This document shows, piece by piece, positions 37,589 through 47,223 of a DNA stretch of 64,000 bases. Source of the stretch: Salipiger mangrovisoli (GTDB taxonomy: Bacteria > Pseudomonadota > Alphaproteobacteria > Rhodobacterales > Rhodobacteraceae); the NCBI RefSeq assembly GCF_015223355.1, contig NZ_JADFFK010000023.1:1-64000 (forward strand), written 5' to 3'. The stretch's first letter is position 1. Every line of letters starts with the position of its first letter. Both the position numbers and the translations under genes were made by a program. Below the pieces are notes generated by a model. It saw only the letters and a list, made by a program, of their open reading frames with translations. It ran no database searches and was not told where the DNA came from.

Positions 37589-38110
37589 ATGGCAAACGGA
37601 ACCTTCGCGGTGCTGATGCTGATCGGTGGTCTTACCGACATGGGCATGAACTACTGCGGTACGGCGGACGGCTGTCTTGGTCCGAACGAGACGCGGTCGC
37701 GCGTCGCTTTCTCTCTGGGTCAATGGGTCGATCGTGAAGCCGAAGCAAAGGGCGAGGCCTATCTTCGCTACGATCTGGGGCGCAAGTTCGGCCCCTTCGG
37801 CCAGACCATGGGCATTTCGGTGAGCGAGGACGGCGAGGGCTGGGTCGGCTACGGCGCGACCTATGGCACCAACATCGGGTACAGCCCGTTCTACGCCGAG
37901 CTGCACGCCATGCCGGGGCTCTATTTCAACAACGACGGTTTCGACCTGGGCGGTCCGATCGAGTTTCGCTCGGGAATCGAGCTGGGCTACGAGACCAGCC
38001 GCGGCTGGCGAGTCGGCCTGAGCTACGACCACCGCTCGAACTGGGATATCTACGACGAGAACCCCGGCGTCGAGACGGTGCAGCTGCGCGTCAGCATCCC
38101 GACCCGCTGA
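37589..38110 (+). CDS. PagL-like lipid A 3-O-deacylase (acyloxyacyl hydrolase family)
   Basis: A 173-residue outer-membrane beta-barrel candidate with alternating aromatic and glycine residues. The C-terminus has the PagL pattern: IEFRSGIELGY, then H148 and S150 in DHRSN, NPG, and E162. The His, Ser and Glu spacing (2, then 12) equals that of the H126-S128-E140 triad of Pseudomonas PagL. It would remove a 3-linked acyl chain from lipid A. The N-terminal 25 residues form only a weak signal sequence (MANGTFAVLMLIGG); ATG 37589 follows AGGAGAG. Export therefore needs testing. Confidence 0.8.
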   Translation: MANGTFAVLMLIGGLTDMGMNYCGTADGCLGPNETRSRVAFSLGQWVDREAEAKGEAYLRYDLGRKFGPFGQTMGISVSEDGEGWVGYGATYGTNIGYSPFYAELHAMPGLYFNNDGFDLGGPIEFRSGIELGYETSRGWRVGLSYDHRSNWDIYDENPGVETVQLRVSIPTR

Positions 38111-38222
38111 ACGCGGGCGGCAAGAGTGGCAGGGGGCACCCGGTTCGGGCGCCCTTTTTGCGTTGCCGGCCCGTCGCGACGCGCTAGGCTCCGCCGCAGT
38201 TCGGCAGGGGGAGCATCGACAT

Positions 38223-38639
38223 ATGACATCCGAAGAACTGGCTGGGGTCTATCGCGGCTATATCGCGTGCCTGAACCGGCAGGACTGGCCGCGGCTTGGC
38301 GAGTTCGTCGCGGAAACGGTCGAATACAACGGCGCTCGGATCGGCCTTGCGGGCTACCGGGACATGCTCGAGCGCGATTTCGAGGCGATCCCGGACCTCG
38401 CGTTCAAGATTGCCCTGCTTGCCTGCGATCCGCCGCAGATCGCCAGCCGGCTTGACTTCGACTGCACCCCGGTCGGCACGCTTTTCGACCTGCCGGTGAA
38501 CGGACGCCGCGTGCGGTTCGCCGAGAACGTCTTCTACCGGGTTCGCGACGGGCGGATTGCCGAGGTCTGGTCGGTGATCGACAAGGGCGCGATCGCCGCG
38601 CAGCTGCGCGGGGCCGGGGACGCGCCCGGCGGGGCCTGA
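38223..38639 (+). CDS. SnoaL-like ester cyclase/NTF2-fold protein
   Basis: A 138-residue protein with the alpha+beta NTF2-like fold of SnoaL polyketide cyclases: helix EELAGVYRGYIACLNRQDW, then GLAGYRDMLERDF, and a terminal FYRVRDGRIAEVWSVIDKGA. Such small proteins are common outside polyketide pathways and their substrates are mostly unknown. No biosynthetic genes adjoin. A strong terminator follows. Confidence 0.8.
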   Translation: MTSEELAGVYRGYIACLNRQDWPRLGEFVAETVEYNGARIGLAGYRDMLERDFEAIPDLAFKIALLACDPPQIASRLDFDCTPVGTLFDLPVNGRRVRFAENVFYRVRDGRIAEVWSVIDKGAIAAQLRGAGDAPGGA

Positions 38640-38656
38640 GGCCGCCGGGCAAGAGC

Positions 38657-38697
38657 AAAGGGCCGGGGCAATGCCTGCCCCGGCCCTTCCTTTTCTT
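38657..38697. terminator. Bidirectional terminator between the SnoaL-like gene and ileS
   Basis: AAGGGCCGGGGCA / TGCCCCGGCCCTT, 13 bp with a 5-nt loop, followed on the plus strand by CCTTTTCTT. It lies between convergent genes. Confidence 0.9.
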
Positions 38698-38754
38698 CAC
38701 GGAGTCCCCTGCAGCCCGCGCCGTCACAGCGCCGCGGGGCAGGGCCGCTCCGTC

Positions 38755-41739
38755 TTACCCCAGGGCCGCGTCGCAGCGCGCGCAGGTGGCGGGGTGGCTG
38801 TGGGTGCCGACGTCCGGCAGGATCTTCCAGCAACGCTGGCATTTCTCGCCCTCGGCCTTCTCGAAGACCACGCCCACGCCCGGCACGTCGGCCATGCGGA
38901 AGGCTTCGGCCGGGGCCGGATCGGCGGTCAGCGACACCTCGGAGGTGATGCAGATGTCCTCGAAGGCGACGGTCTTCAGCGCTTCCAGCATCGCCGCATC
39001 CTCGACATGCACCACCGGCGATGCCTCGAGCGAGGCGCCGATGACCTTGTCGGTGCGTTGCAGTTCCAGCGCTGCGGTCACCGCGCGGCGGGCGAGGCGC
39101 ACCTTGCCCCATTTCTCGGCCAGCACGGCATCGCGCCACTCGGCCGGGGTCTCGGGGAAGTCCATCAGGTGCACCGAGCTGTCCTCGCCGGGGAAGCGGT
39201 CGAGCCAGACGTCTTCCATGGTGAACGGAAGCACCGGCGCGAGCCATGTGGTCAGCCGGTGGAACAGCAGGTCCATGACGGTGCGCGCGGCCTTGCGGCG
39301 GGCGGTGTCGCCGTCGCAGTAGAGCGCGTCCTTGCGGATGTCGAAGTAGAAGGCCGACAGATCCACGGTGCAGAAGGTGAAGACCTGCTGGAACACGTGC
39401 TGGAAGTCGAAGCTGCGGTAGCCCTCGCGCACGACGTCGTCGAGCTCGGCAAGGCGGTGCAGCACCCAGCGCTCGAGTTCCGGCATGTCCGCCGCTTCGA
39501 CCCGGTCGCTCTCTTCGAAGTGGCCGAGCGCGCCGAGCATGAAGCGCATGGTGTTGCGCAGGCGGCGGTAGCTGTCGGCGACGCCCTTGAGGATCTCCGG
39601 CCCGATCCGCTGGTCGGCGGTGTAGTCGGTCTGGGCGACCCAAAGGCGCAGGATGTCGGCGCCATACTGCTTGATCACCTCGTCCGGCACGATGGTGTTG
39701 CCGAGCGATTTGGACATCTTGTTGCCCTTCTCGTCCAGCGTGAAGCCGTGGGTGACGACGTTGCGATAGGGCGCATGGCCGGTGGTGCCGACCGATTGTA
39801 GCAGCGAGCTGTGGAACCAGCCGCGGTGCTGGTCGGTGCCTTCCATGTAGACGTCGGCGATGCCGTCCTTGGTGCCGTCGGCGCGGTCGCGCAGCACGAA
39901 GGCATGGGTCGAGCCAGAGTCGAACCAGACGTCGAGCACGTCGTAGACCTGCTCCCACTCATCGGCGTTGTACTCGGCCCCGAGGAAGCGCTCCTTGGCG
40001 CCCTCGGCGTACCAGCAATCGGCACCCTCGGCCTCGAAGGCCTCGCCGATGCGGGCGTTGACCGCCGGATCGCGCAGCAGGAAGTCCGCGTCGGTGGGCA
40101 GGGCGCCCTTTCTGGTGAAGCAGGTCAGCGGCACGCCCCAGGCGCGCTGGCGCGACAGCACCCAGTCGGGGCGGGCTTCCATCATCGAGTAAAGCCGGTT
40201 GCGGCCCGACTGCGGCGTCCATTTCACCTGGTCGATGCAGGTGAGGGCGCGCTGGCGGATGGTGGTGCCGTTCTCGTCTTGGCCGTCGTTCACGTCGCGG
40301 TCGATCGAGGCGAACCACTGCGGCGTGTTGCGGAAGATCACCGGCGCCTTCGAGCGCCAGCTGTGCGGGTAGGAGTGGGTGACGCGGCCGCGGGCGATGA
40401 TGCCGCGGGCCCCGACCAGCTTGTCGATCACGGCGGCGTTGGCCTTGCCTTCCTTGCCCTTGTGATCGAACACGGTCAGCCCGGCGAAGAACGGCACATG
40501 CGGCAGGAACTCGGAGTCCTCGCCGACGTTGTGGGTCATCCGGTCGATCCAGTTGCGCTTGACGAAGCACTCGTAGTCGTCGGCGCCGTGGCTGGGCGCG
40601 GTGTGCACGAAGCCCGTGCCCGCGTCATCGGTCACGTGCTCGCCGTCGATCATCGGCACCTCGTAGTCCCAGAAGCCCTCGGCGCCCTCAAGGCCGGCGA
40701 AGGGGTGGGCGAGGGTGAGGCTCGACAGCTCTTCCGCCGAGACGCCGCGCTTGCGGGTGAACATCTCGGGCGCGAGGCGGGCGGCCTTGAACACGTCGCC
40801 GGCCAGCTTGTCGGCCACGACGTAGAGATCACCGACCGACACCCAGGACTCCTCGGGGGTCGCGGTGACCTCGTAGAGCCCGTATTCGATCGAGGGGTTG
40901 AAGGCGACGGCCTTGTTCGAGGGGATGGTCCAGGGGGTGGTGGTCCAGATCACCACGCGGGCCTGGTGCAGCGCCTCGGCCAGCAGCTCGGTGTCGGCCC
41001 CGGCGTAATCGTCATCCTCGCCCTGCGGCAGCGCGATGTGCCCGCCCGAGACGATTTTGAACGGCACCCAGATCGTGTGCGACTTGTGGTCGTGGTACTC
41101 GATCTCGGCCTCGGCCAGCGCGGTCTTCTCGACCGGCGACCACATGACCGGCTTCGAGCCCTGGTAGAGCGTGCCGGTCATCAGGAACTTCATGAATTCC
41201 TCGGCGATCACGCGCTCGGCGTGGAAGGCCATGGTGAGGTAGGGATCGTCCCAGTTGCCGGTGATGCCGAGGCGCTTGAATTCCTCGCGCTGGATGTCGA
41301 CCCAGCCTTCGGCGAACTTGCGGCATTCCTGCCGGAAGTCGATGATCGGCACCTCGTCCTTGTTCTTGCCCTTGGCGCGGTACTGCTCCTCGATCTTCCA
41401 TTCGATCGGCAGGCCGTGGCAGTCCCAGCCCGGCACGTAGCGCGCGTCATGGCCCATCATCTGGTGCGAGCGGACGATCATGTCCTTGATCGTCTTGTTC
41501 AGCGCGTGGCCGATGTGCAGGTGGCCGTTGGCGTAGGGCGGGCCGTCGTGCAGCGTGAAGGGCGTGCGCGCGCCGTCCGCGGCCTTGTCGCGAAGGCGGT
41601 CGTAGACGCCGATCTTCGCCCAGCGTTCCAGCCACTCGGGCTCGCGCTTGGGCAGGCCCGCGCGCATCGGGAACTCGGTTTGCGGAAGGTTCAGCGTGTC
41701 CTTGTAGTCAGGCGTCTGGGGGGTGGTGTCGGCGCACAT
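38755..41739 (-). CDS. ileS: Isoleucyl-tRNA synthetase
   Basis: Class I synthetase that charges tRNA-Ile, 994 residues. The HIGH motif lies in HLHIGH at 73-78, KMSKS in GNKMSKSLGN near residue 680, the editing (CP1) domain lies between them, and the C-terminal zinc motif carries CQRCW and CARC. The ATG at 41739 starts MCADTTPQTPDYKDTLNLP, a normal N-terminus. No T-box is expected in this group and none is visible in the 442-bp upstream gap. Confidence 0.97.
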   Translation of the reverse strand: MCADTTPQTPDYKDTLNLPQTEFPMRAGLPKREPEWLERWAKIGVYDRLRDKAADGARTPFTLHDGPPYANGHLHIGHALNKTIKDMIVRSHQMMGHDARYVPGWDCHGLPIEWKIEEQYRAKGKNKDEVPIIDFRQECRKFAEGWVDIQREEFKRLGITGNWDDPYLTMAFHAERVIAEEFMKFLMTGTLYQGSKPVMWSPVEKTALAEAEIEYHDHKSHTIWVPFKIVSGGHIALPQGEDDDYAGADTELLAEALHQARVVIWTTTPWTIPSNKAVAFNPSIEYGLYEVTATPEESWVSVGDLYVVADKLAGDVFKAARLAPEMFTRKRGVSAEELSSLTLAHPFAGLEGAEGFWDYEVPMIDGEHVTDDAGTGFVHTAPSHGADDYECFVKRNWIDRMTHNVGEDSEFLPHVPFFAGLTVFDHKGKEGKANAAVIDKLVGARGIIARGRVTHSYPHSWRSKAPVIFRNTPQWFASIDRDVNDGQDENGTTIRQRALTCIDQVKWTPQSGRNRLYSMMEARPDWVLSRQRAWGVPLTCFTRKGALPTDADFLLRDPAVNARIGEAFEAEGADCWYAEGAKERFLGAEYNADEWEQVYDVLDVWFDSGSTHAFVLRDRADGTKDGIADVYMEGTDQHRGWFHSSLLQSVGTTGHAPYRNVVTHGFTLDEKGNKMSKSLGNTIVPDEVIKQYGADILRLWVAQTDYTADQRIGPEILKGVADSYRRLRNTMRFMLGALGHFEESDRVEAADMPELERWVLHRLAELDDVVREGYRSFDFQHVFQQVFTFCTVDLSAFYFDIRKDALYCDGDTARRKAARTVMDLLFHRLTTWLAPVLPFTMEDVWLDRFPGEDSSVHLMDFPETPAEWRDAVLAEKWGKVRLARRAVTAALELQRTDKVIGASLEASPVVHVEDAAMLEALKTVAFEDICITSEVSLTADPAPAEAFRMADVPGVGVVFEKAEGEKCQRCWKILPDVGTHSHPATCARCDAALG

Positions 41740-42181
41740 GTTCTGCGGTCCCGGAAATTATGTCGGAGATGTCTGAGAAAGGTCGGCGCGGCGGTCCATA
41801 CGCCTTGTCCCGGCGGCTCTAGAGGTCAGAGCGCCGGGCATGTAATTCGAATGATGATCGCATTGCGGGGCATCATGCGCGCCTTATAGGCATCCGACTC
41901 GCGATGGTCCAGTGGTTGCGGAGGGGTGCCTGCCGAGGCGGCAATGCGCGGAATTCCACCTCGAAGGTGGCGCGAAAACGGCGCACCGCCGCCGGTGCGC
42001 GGGTGCGGTGGCGGGGATCGGCCAATGCGGTTGCCGTATCTGGCGGCAGCGCGCCGGTAAGCCGGGGCCGCGGGGATTGCAGGCGACCTTGGCCAGCAAA
42101 TGAGGTTTATTTCTGCAAATGCCACGCCCCTCCCACACTCAACCGTACCCGGCGTGCGCACTCCGAACTCGTGGAGGCTTT
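41740..42181. other. Gene-free gap between ileS and a small membrane protein gene
   Basis: Within 442 bp I see no credible gene. The gap must contain the ileS promoter and that of the plus-strand membrane protein. Several short GC-rich inverted repeats occur around 41960-42010 but none has a terminator's T-run. Confidence 0.5.
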
Positions 42182-42475
42182 ATGGCCTATCGTGATACCG
42201 AGCTGCGTCACAGCGGCTCCTATGGCTCAACGTTGCGTTCCGAGCCCAAGATGGATTTGGCGGAACGGCATCCCTACGGCGGGGCCGGAACCCTCACCGG
42301 CGGTCTGCTGGTCGCCGTTCTGCTGATACTCGGCCTGGTGGTCGGGATTGGAACTCTGAGGGTCGGCGGGGTAGGTGAGTCCCCCGTCCCCTCGGAAGGC
42401 GGGGTCCAGAACTCCGTCACGGGGCAAAGTGGAGGGACAAGAACCGCTTTGCCTTCCCCCGCGTCGGCCAATTAA
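42182..42475 (+). CDS. Small single-pass membrane protein, hypothetical
   Basis: 97 residues: a charged N-terminal part, one hydrophobic helix at about 38-60 (LTGGLLVAVLLILGLVVGIG) and a Ser/Gly/Pro-rich outer tail. ATG 42182 has GGAGG upstream. I do not recognise the family. Good Shine-Dalgarno spacing and a following strong hairpin suggest a real, separately transcribed gene. Confidence 0.65.
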   Translation: MAYRDTELRHSGSYGSTLRSEPKMDLAERHPYGGAGTLTGGLLVAVLLILGLVVGIGTLRVGGVGESPVPSEGGVQNSVTGQSGGTRTALPSPASAN

Positions 42476-42587
42476 GGCCGGTGCGCTGTACCCCTCGCCC
42501 CTGAAACGGGGACCCGCTACCACTCACGGATGGTCCGGGCGAGGGTTTCCTCTCATGAACGGCCCCAGGTTTGGGGGCACCCCCTTT

Positions 42588-42635
42588 GGCCAGTGCCGAC
42601 TGAAAGCTCCTTTACCGGCACTGGCCGCCCTTTTT
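42588..42635 (+). terminator. Strong hairpin with T-run
   Basis: GGCCAGTGCCG / CGGCACTGGCC, a perfect 11-bp stem with a 17-nt loop, then GCCCTTTTT. A second small hairpin GCCCCA / TGGGGGC lies just upstream at about 42562-42578. It is 112 bp after the small membrane protein gene and can be its terminator or that of a small RNA. Confidence 0.7.
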
Positions 42636-42685
42636 CCGCGCATCGCCTTCCGGATGGCAGCCCAGGCTCGGGCTGCATCACAACG

Positions 42686-43014
42686 TGAACAGCGCCCCAC
42701 GGCAAAGGTCCCTGCTGCGGCGATGCCGCCGAGGGCGAGCGTTTCCAGCCCTGAGCGCCACCGGGGCGTGAGCGACCCGCGGCGCTTGTAGGCCCCGATT
42801 AGACCCCGATGCCGAAGAAACTCGTCATGGTGCGCCGCGTCGCGACGCCAAGCGCATTCTCGAGCGCCAGCACGAGGGACAGCATCGGCACCACCCCGGC
42901 GACGATGGCAAAGGTGGTGACCGAGCCATCGATCGCCCCTTAGACCACATCACGCTGGAAGCCGTGATCCCCCGGCTTGGGAAAATCCTTGGCGGGGTCG
43001 GGCTGGCGGACCAT
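42686..43014 (-). pseudogene. Decayed VIT1/CCC1-family transporter
   Basis: The minus strand reads MVRQPDPAKDFPKPG, then RDVV, a TAA at codon 25 (42940-42942) where these transporters have Tyr, then GAIDGSVTTFAIVAGVV, the first helix signature of VIT1/CCC1 iron/manganese transporters. It jumps directly to PMLSLVLALENALGVATRR and SFFGIGV, which correspond to the last part of the protein, then a stop at 42799. A frameshift leads to WRSGLETLALGGIAAAGTFAVG, the terminal helix. The middle third of the gene is missing. Confidence 0.7.
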
Positions 43015-43117
43015 CGGCCAGGCTCCTGCCGGCGGCACGAGCCTGACCTCGCCGTGCGCCGCGCGCCTTGTCCCGGATCAACCCGCCGCGGATCAGATCG
43101 CTGCCTGTGGCACGGGG

Positions 43118-44152
43118 TCACCCCTTGGTGTTCTCCCTGATCACGAAACCGGCCAGCGCGGTGCGGATGATCTCGCGCACCGAGGGGCGCTTGCGCTGGA
43201 CGAAGGGCAGGGGCCGGCAGACCTCGATCGCCGCAACGCCGACGCGCGCCGTCAGTGCGCCGTTCACCAGCCCTTCGCCGAAGCGGCGCGACAGTTTGCC
43301 AAGGATGCCGCCGCCGAGCACCGGTTCGAGCATGTCGTCGCCTACCGCCACCGCGCCCGTGGCCACGAGATGCGACATCACCGCCCGAGTCAGCCGCCAG
43401 CTGCCGAGCGTGCCCGAGCGCCCGCCGTAGATCTCGGCGATGCGGCGGATCATCCGCAGGTTGGAGGAAAGCGCTGCGATCACGTCGGCCAGCGCCAGCG
43501 GCACCAGCGCGGTGACCGTCGCCACCTGCCGCGCCGAGGCCTCGACCTCGCGCCGTGCGGCGGCATCGAGCGGCACCAGCAGCTCGGTTTCCGCCAGCCC
43601 GATCAGCCCCGAGGCGTCGAAGACCTCGGCACCGCGCTCTTTCAGACGCTCGCGGCCCCAGCGGGTGTCCTCGCGCCCGGCGTAGAGGCTCGAGAGCTGG
43701 TCCACCACCTTGCGCGCCGCTTTCAGGTCCTCGGAGGCCAAGGCGGCATCGGCGGCGCGGTGCAGCGCGTCGACCTTGGCCAGCCGCGACATGGCGGCAA
43801 GTTCCTTGACCACGATGGCAAGACCGACCAGCACCACCAGCCCCATCAGCACCGAGACCGCAAGCCCGAGCAGCGGCACCGATGCGATGAGATCGGTGGC
43901 GAAGCGCCAGGCGGCGATGGAGATCAGCGCCGAGATCAGCGTGCCGGCGAGGGCCCAGAACCAGCGCGCCAGCTTCGAGGGGCGGCGCGCCGCCAGCGCG
44001 GCGACGGTGGTCATCGCCTGTCCCTGCGGGCCGGGCAGATCCGGTTCAGGCACCGGCGGCGCCTCGGAAGGGGTGATCGTGGGCTGCGCCTCGTCGAGGT
44101 CGAAGAGGATCGGGCCCTGCTTGCGGGGGCCTCCGGGGGGCAGGTCGCTCAT
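43118..44152 (-). CDS. ycjF: YcjF/TIGR01620-family membrane protein
   Basis: A 344-residue inner-membrane protein: acidic proline-rich N-terminus (1-55), two hydrophobic helices near 65-115, then a cytoplasmic helical domain (DUF697-like) ending KRPSVREIIRTALAGF. YcjF is usually coupled to the YcjX GTPase; both are stress-related with no agreed function. ATG 44152 lies inside the end of the acetyltransferase gene (4-bp overlap), showing coupling. Confidence 0.85.
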   Translation of the reverse strand: MSDLPPGGPRKQGPILFDLDEAQPTITPSEAPPVPEPDLPGPQGQAMTTVAALAARRPSKLARWFWALAGTLISALISIAAWRFATDLIASVPLLGLAVSVLMGLVVLVGLAIVVKELAAMSRLAKVDALHRAADAALASEDLKAARKVVDQLSSLYAGREDTRWGRERLKERGAEVFDASGLIGLAETELLVPLDAAARREVEASARQVATVTALVPLALADVIAALSSNLRMIRRIAEIYGGRSGTLGSWRLTRAVMSHLVATGAVAVGDDMLEPVLGGGILGKLSRRFGEGLVNGALTARVGVAAIEVCRPLPFVQRKRPSVREIIRTALAGFVIRENTKG

Positions 44153-44619
44153 GCGCGGGCCTCCTTGATGCGGGATGTGGGGCGCTCCCAGACGTAGAAG
44201 AGATCCGGCAGGCCTTCCTCGTTGGCAGACCCGTCGCCGCGTCCGGTCACGGCGAAGCCCGCGCGCTCGTAAAAGCGCTGGGCGCGGGCATTGGCGACGA
44301 AGGTCCAGAGTTCCAGACGGCGCGCCGCGCGCTGGGCATCCGCCAGCAGCGCCCATCCGACGCCGCGCCCCTGCGCCGCGGGCGAGACGAAAAGTGCATG
44401 CACGTAGGTGTCCTCGCGGGCGAGGAAGCCCAGGAGCGCGCCGCCGCGGGTCTCGGCCACGGTGACCCAGCCGCGCTCGATCATCATGCCGGCATGGGCG
44501 ATGTCCTCGGCACCGCTGTGCAGCGCGGGCTTCCAGTCATGCGCCGCGACCGCCTCGGTGATCATCGCACCGAGGCTGCCGGCGTCGGTGGGGCGGGCAG
44601 GACGCAGATGCGGGCTCAC
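44149..44619 (-). CDS. GNAT-family N-acetyltransferase
   Basis: A 156-residue acetyl-CoA-dependent transferase: the acetyl-CoA loop is in VSPAAQGRGVGWALL (Q/RxxGxG/A type), followed by ELWTFVANARAQRFYERAGF. The acceptor is unknown. It sits between ycjX and ycjF and overlaps both by 4 bp, so the three are translated as a unit. The pair partners are normally adjacent, so the insertion is noteworthy. Confidence 0.9.
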   Translation of the reverse strand: MSPHLRPARPTDAGSLGAMITEAVAAHDWKPALHSGAEDIAHAGMMIERGWVTVAETRGGALLGFLAREDTYVHALFVSPAAQGRGVGWALLADAQRAARRLELWTFVANARAQRFYERAGFAVTGRGDGSANEEGLPDLFYVWERPTSRIKEARA

Positions 44620-46043
44620 AACTTGTCTCCGAAGAGGAACTGCGCGGCGCGGTCGAGCCGGATGTGCGGCGGGCCCTCGCCGGGCTTCAACGTCAGCGGA
44701 GCGGGCGCGAACCGCATGATCTCGTAGTCGGCATCGAGCCAGCCCGTCGCGCCTTCGCGCGCCGGGGTCAGCAGATGCGCCGGGTCCTCGGGCAGTGCGC
44801 CGGGGTAGAAGGCCGCCTGCTTCCCGCGCGAGCCGTCGGCGTTCAGCAGCGTGCCGCGCACGCAGTCAAGCTCTCCGCCATTGTGCGGCAGCGTCTGCTC
44901 CACCGTGGCGCGCAGCGCGGCGATCGACATGGCCGCGGTTTCGGCCCCGGCAAAGCGCGCCCGGTCGCGCGCCTCGCGGGTCAGCGCCTCCATGATCGCG
45001 GTGAGCCGCGGGTGCTGGCTATGGTGCAGGTGGTCGGCCTTGGTGGCGGCGAAGAGGATTTTCTCCACCCGCCGCCCACGCAGAAGCTGCGTCAGCCAGG
45101 CGTTCGAGCCGGGACGGAAGGCCCCGAGGATGCCCGCCATGGTGCGCCGCAGGTCGTCGAGTGCCGGCGGACCCGCGTGAATGGCCCCCAGCGCGTCCAC
45201 CAGCACGATCTGCCGGTCGATGCGCGAGAAGTGGTCGCGGAAGAAGGGCTTCACGATCTGCGACTTGTAGGCCTCGAAGCGGCGCTCCATCTCGCGCCAG
45301 AGCGCCTTTCGCGCGGGATTTTCCGGCTTGCGCATCGGCGCGAAGGTGAGCGCCGGGCTGCCCGCCTTCTCGCCGGGCAGCAGGAAACGCCCAGGCGTGC
45401 AGTCCGAGAACCCGGCCTCGCGCGCCTGATGCAGCGCGCCGGTGAAAGCCTCGGCCAGCGCCTTGGCCTGCGGCTCGGCGAACTCTGCGTTCGGGTCGAT
45501 CCCTCCGAGCAGGCCGAGGAAAGCCTCCGATCCGGGCCGCTGCGGCAAGCGCGCCAGCGTCGTTTCGCTCCAACGCTCGAAGCTCTGCTCGAGCAGGCCG
45601 AGATCGAGCAGCCACTCGCCGGGATAATCGACGATATCGAGATGTATCGTACGCGGGCCCTGCAGCCCGGCCAGCAACCCCGTGGGCCGCACCTTGAGCG
45701 AGAGCCGCAGTTCGGAGACGGCGCGGGTGCTCTCGGGCCAGCGCGGCTCGCGCGCGGTGAGCGCGGCAAGGTGCGTCTCGTAGTCGAAGCGCGCCACGGT
45801 GTCGTCGGGCTGCGGCTGGAGATAGGCGGTGAGGATGCGCGATTCCGCTTCTGCGGCAAGCTGCGGCATCCGCCCGCGGTCGAGCAGGTTGGCGACCAGC
45901 GAGGTGATGAAGACGGTCTTGCCGGCGCGCGACAGCCCGGTCACGCCGAGGCGCACGACCGGCTCGAAGAAGGTTTCCGACAGCGTGTCGGCGACGTTTC
46001 CGACCCCGCGGCTGAGCGTGTCGGCGATGGTTCCGATGACCAA
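44616..46043 (-). CDS. ycjX: YcjX-like P-loop GTPase
   Basis: A 475-residue protein with a P-loop GLSRAGKT at 36-43, a Walker B-like [13 protein letters not shown] and the YcjX core ([26 protein letters not shown]). YcjX proteins are GTP-binding, stress-induced in enterobacteria, and of unknown action. The start [16 protein letters not shown] is typical. First gene of the ycjX-GNAT-ycjF operon and divergent from truA. Confidence 0.92.
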   Translation of the reverse strand: MVIGTIADTLSRGVGNVADTLSETFFEPVVRLGVTGLSRAGKTVFITSLVANLLDRGRMPQLAAEAESRILTAYLQPQPDDTVARFDYETHLAALTAREPRWPESTRAVSELRLSLKVRPTGLLAGLQGPRTIHLDIVDYPGEWLLDLGLLEQSFERWSETTLARLPQRPGSEAFLGLLGGIDPNAEFAEPQAKALAEAFTGALHQAREAGFSDCTPGRFLLPGEKAGSPALTFAPMRKPENPARKALWREMERRFEAYKSQIVKPFFRDHFSRIDRQIVLVDALGAIHAGPPALDDLRRTMAGILGAFRPGSNAWLTQLLRGRRVEKILFAATKADHLHHSQHPRLTAIMEALTREARDRARFAGAETAAMSIAALRATVEQTLPHNGGELDCVRGTLLNADGSRGKQAAFYPGALPEDPAHLLTPAREGATGWLDADYEIMRFAPAPLTLKPGEGPPHIRLDRAAQFLFGDKL

Positions 46044-46127
46044 GGCGGCGTCCCTCGTTCTGCGTTTCCCTAGAGATAGAGGCGCGGGGGCCGGGTTGCC
46101 AGTGCCCGTCTCGGGCGCGGGGCGCAG

Positions 46128-46190
46128 CGAGGGGCGCTGCCCCTCTTCGCCTGCGGCGAATTCACCCCGGGATATTTGAACCTAGAAGAA
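46128..46190 (+). repeat. Two-hairpin intergenic repeat, copy E
   Basis: CGAGGGGC-GCT-GCCCCT hairpin, second hairpin TTCGCC-TGC-GGCGAA, CACCCCGGGATATTT and tail AACCTAGAAGAA. It lies between divergent ycjX and truA with the tail pointing at truA. Confidence 0.85.
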
Positions 46191-46246
46191 GGTCGGGGCA
46201 GCCGCGGGGATTGATGGGCGCGCGGCGGCGCGCTAAGGGGGCATCC

Positions 46247-47017
46247 ATGCCCAGATACGCGCTTTTGGTGGAATATGACGGCGGGCCCTTCGCGGGCTGG
46301 CAGCGTCAGGCGGATCAGCCCTCCGTACAGGGGGCGATCGAAGCTGCCCTCGGCAAACTCGAGACGCGCGAGCACACCATCGCCGCCGCCGGGCGCACCG
46401 ATGCCGGGGTGCACGCCCGCGGGCAGGTTGCCCATTGCGACATGGAGAAGGACTGGGATCCCTTCCGTCTCGGCGAGGCGCTGAACTTCCACCTCAAGCC
46501 CGCGCCGGTGGCGATCCGCGCCTGCGCGGCGGTCGACGGCGACTGGCACGCGCGCTTCTCGGCGACGGAGCGGCGCTACCTTTTCCGGGTGCTGGTGCGC
46601 CGCGCGCCCTCGACGCTGGAAAAGGGGCAGGTCTGGCGGGTGATGACCCCGCTGTCGCTCACGGCGATGCGCGACGCTGCGACGCATCTCATCGGGTTGC
46701 ACGACTTCACCACCTTCCGCTCGACCATGTGCCAGGCCGCCTCGCCGGTGAAGACGCTGGACGAATGCCGCATCGAGGAGGTCGAGACCGGGGCGGGTAC
46801 GGAATACCATTTCCACCTGCGCGCCCGCAGCTTCCTGCACAACCAGGTGCGCTCGATCGTCGGCACGCTCGAGCGGGTCGGCGCGGGCAGCTGGGCGCCC
46901 TCGGATGTGAAAGCGGCGCTCGAGGCCGCCGACCGCGCCGCCTGCGGGCCGGTTTGCCCGCCGGATGGGCTCTACCTTATGGGTGTCGGCTACCCCGAGG
47001 ATCCCTTTGCGGCGTGA
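46247..47017 (+). CDS. truA: tRNA pseudouridine(38-40) synthase
   Basis: Makes pseudouridine at positions 38-40 of tRNA anticodon arms, 256 residues. Catalytic D52 lies in [11 protein letters not shown]. Other TruA blocks: [26 protein letters not shown]-type [15 protein letters not shown] and [11 protein letters not shown] 46247 gives the conserved [12 protein letters not shown] start; the frame from 46211 adds 12 basic residues. Confidence 0.97.
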   Translation: MPRYALLVEYDGGPFAGWQRQADQPSVQGAIEAALGKLETREHTIAAAGRTDAGVHARGQVAHCDMEKDWDPFRLGEALNFHLKPAPVAIRACAAVDGDWHARFSATERRYLFRVLVRRAPSTLEKGQVWRVMTPLSLTAMRDAATHLIGLHDFTTFRSTMCQAASPVKTLDECRIEEVETGAGTEYHFHLRARSFLHNQVRSIVGTLERVGAGSWAPSDVKAALEAADRAACGPVCPPDGLYLMGVGYPEDPFAA

Positions 47018-47223
47018 GCCGCGCAAGGTGCTTGATTTACGCGGGGAAACCCGGCAAGAGCCTGCGCATGACGCAAGCGATCCGAATCCGACGAGCCTGA
47101 GCTCTTCCTGCAGCGCCCCTTTCGGGCGCGTCCGATCGTTTGTGCGTCACACATCCCCTTTGAAAACTTGACTTGGCCCCATGCCCTTGGCACCAATCGG
47201 GCCTCATTGCAGAGGAAGCCTCC

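Noticed and set aside
39811-41889. Plus-strand open frame of 692 codons
   Set aside because: Antisense to ileS.
42375-42791. Plus-strand open frame of 138 codons
   Set aside because: It overlaps the end of the small membrane protein gene, a terminator and the VIT remnant; composition is low-quality.
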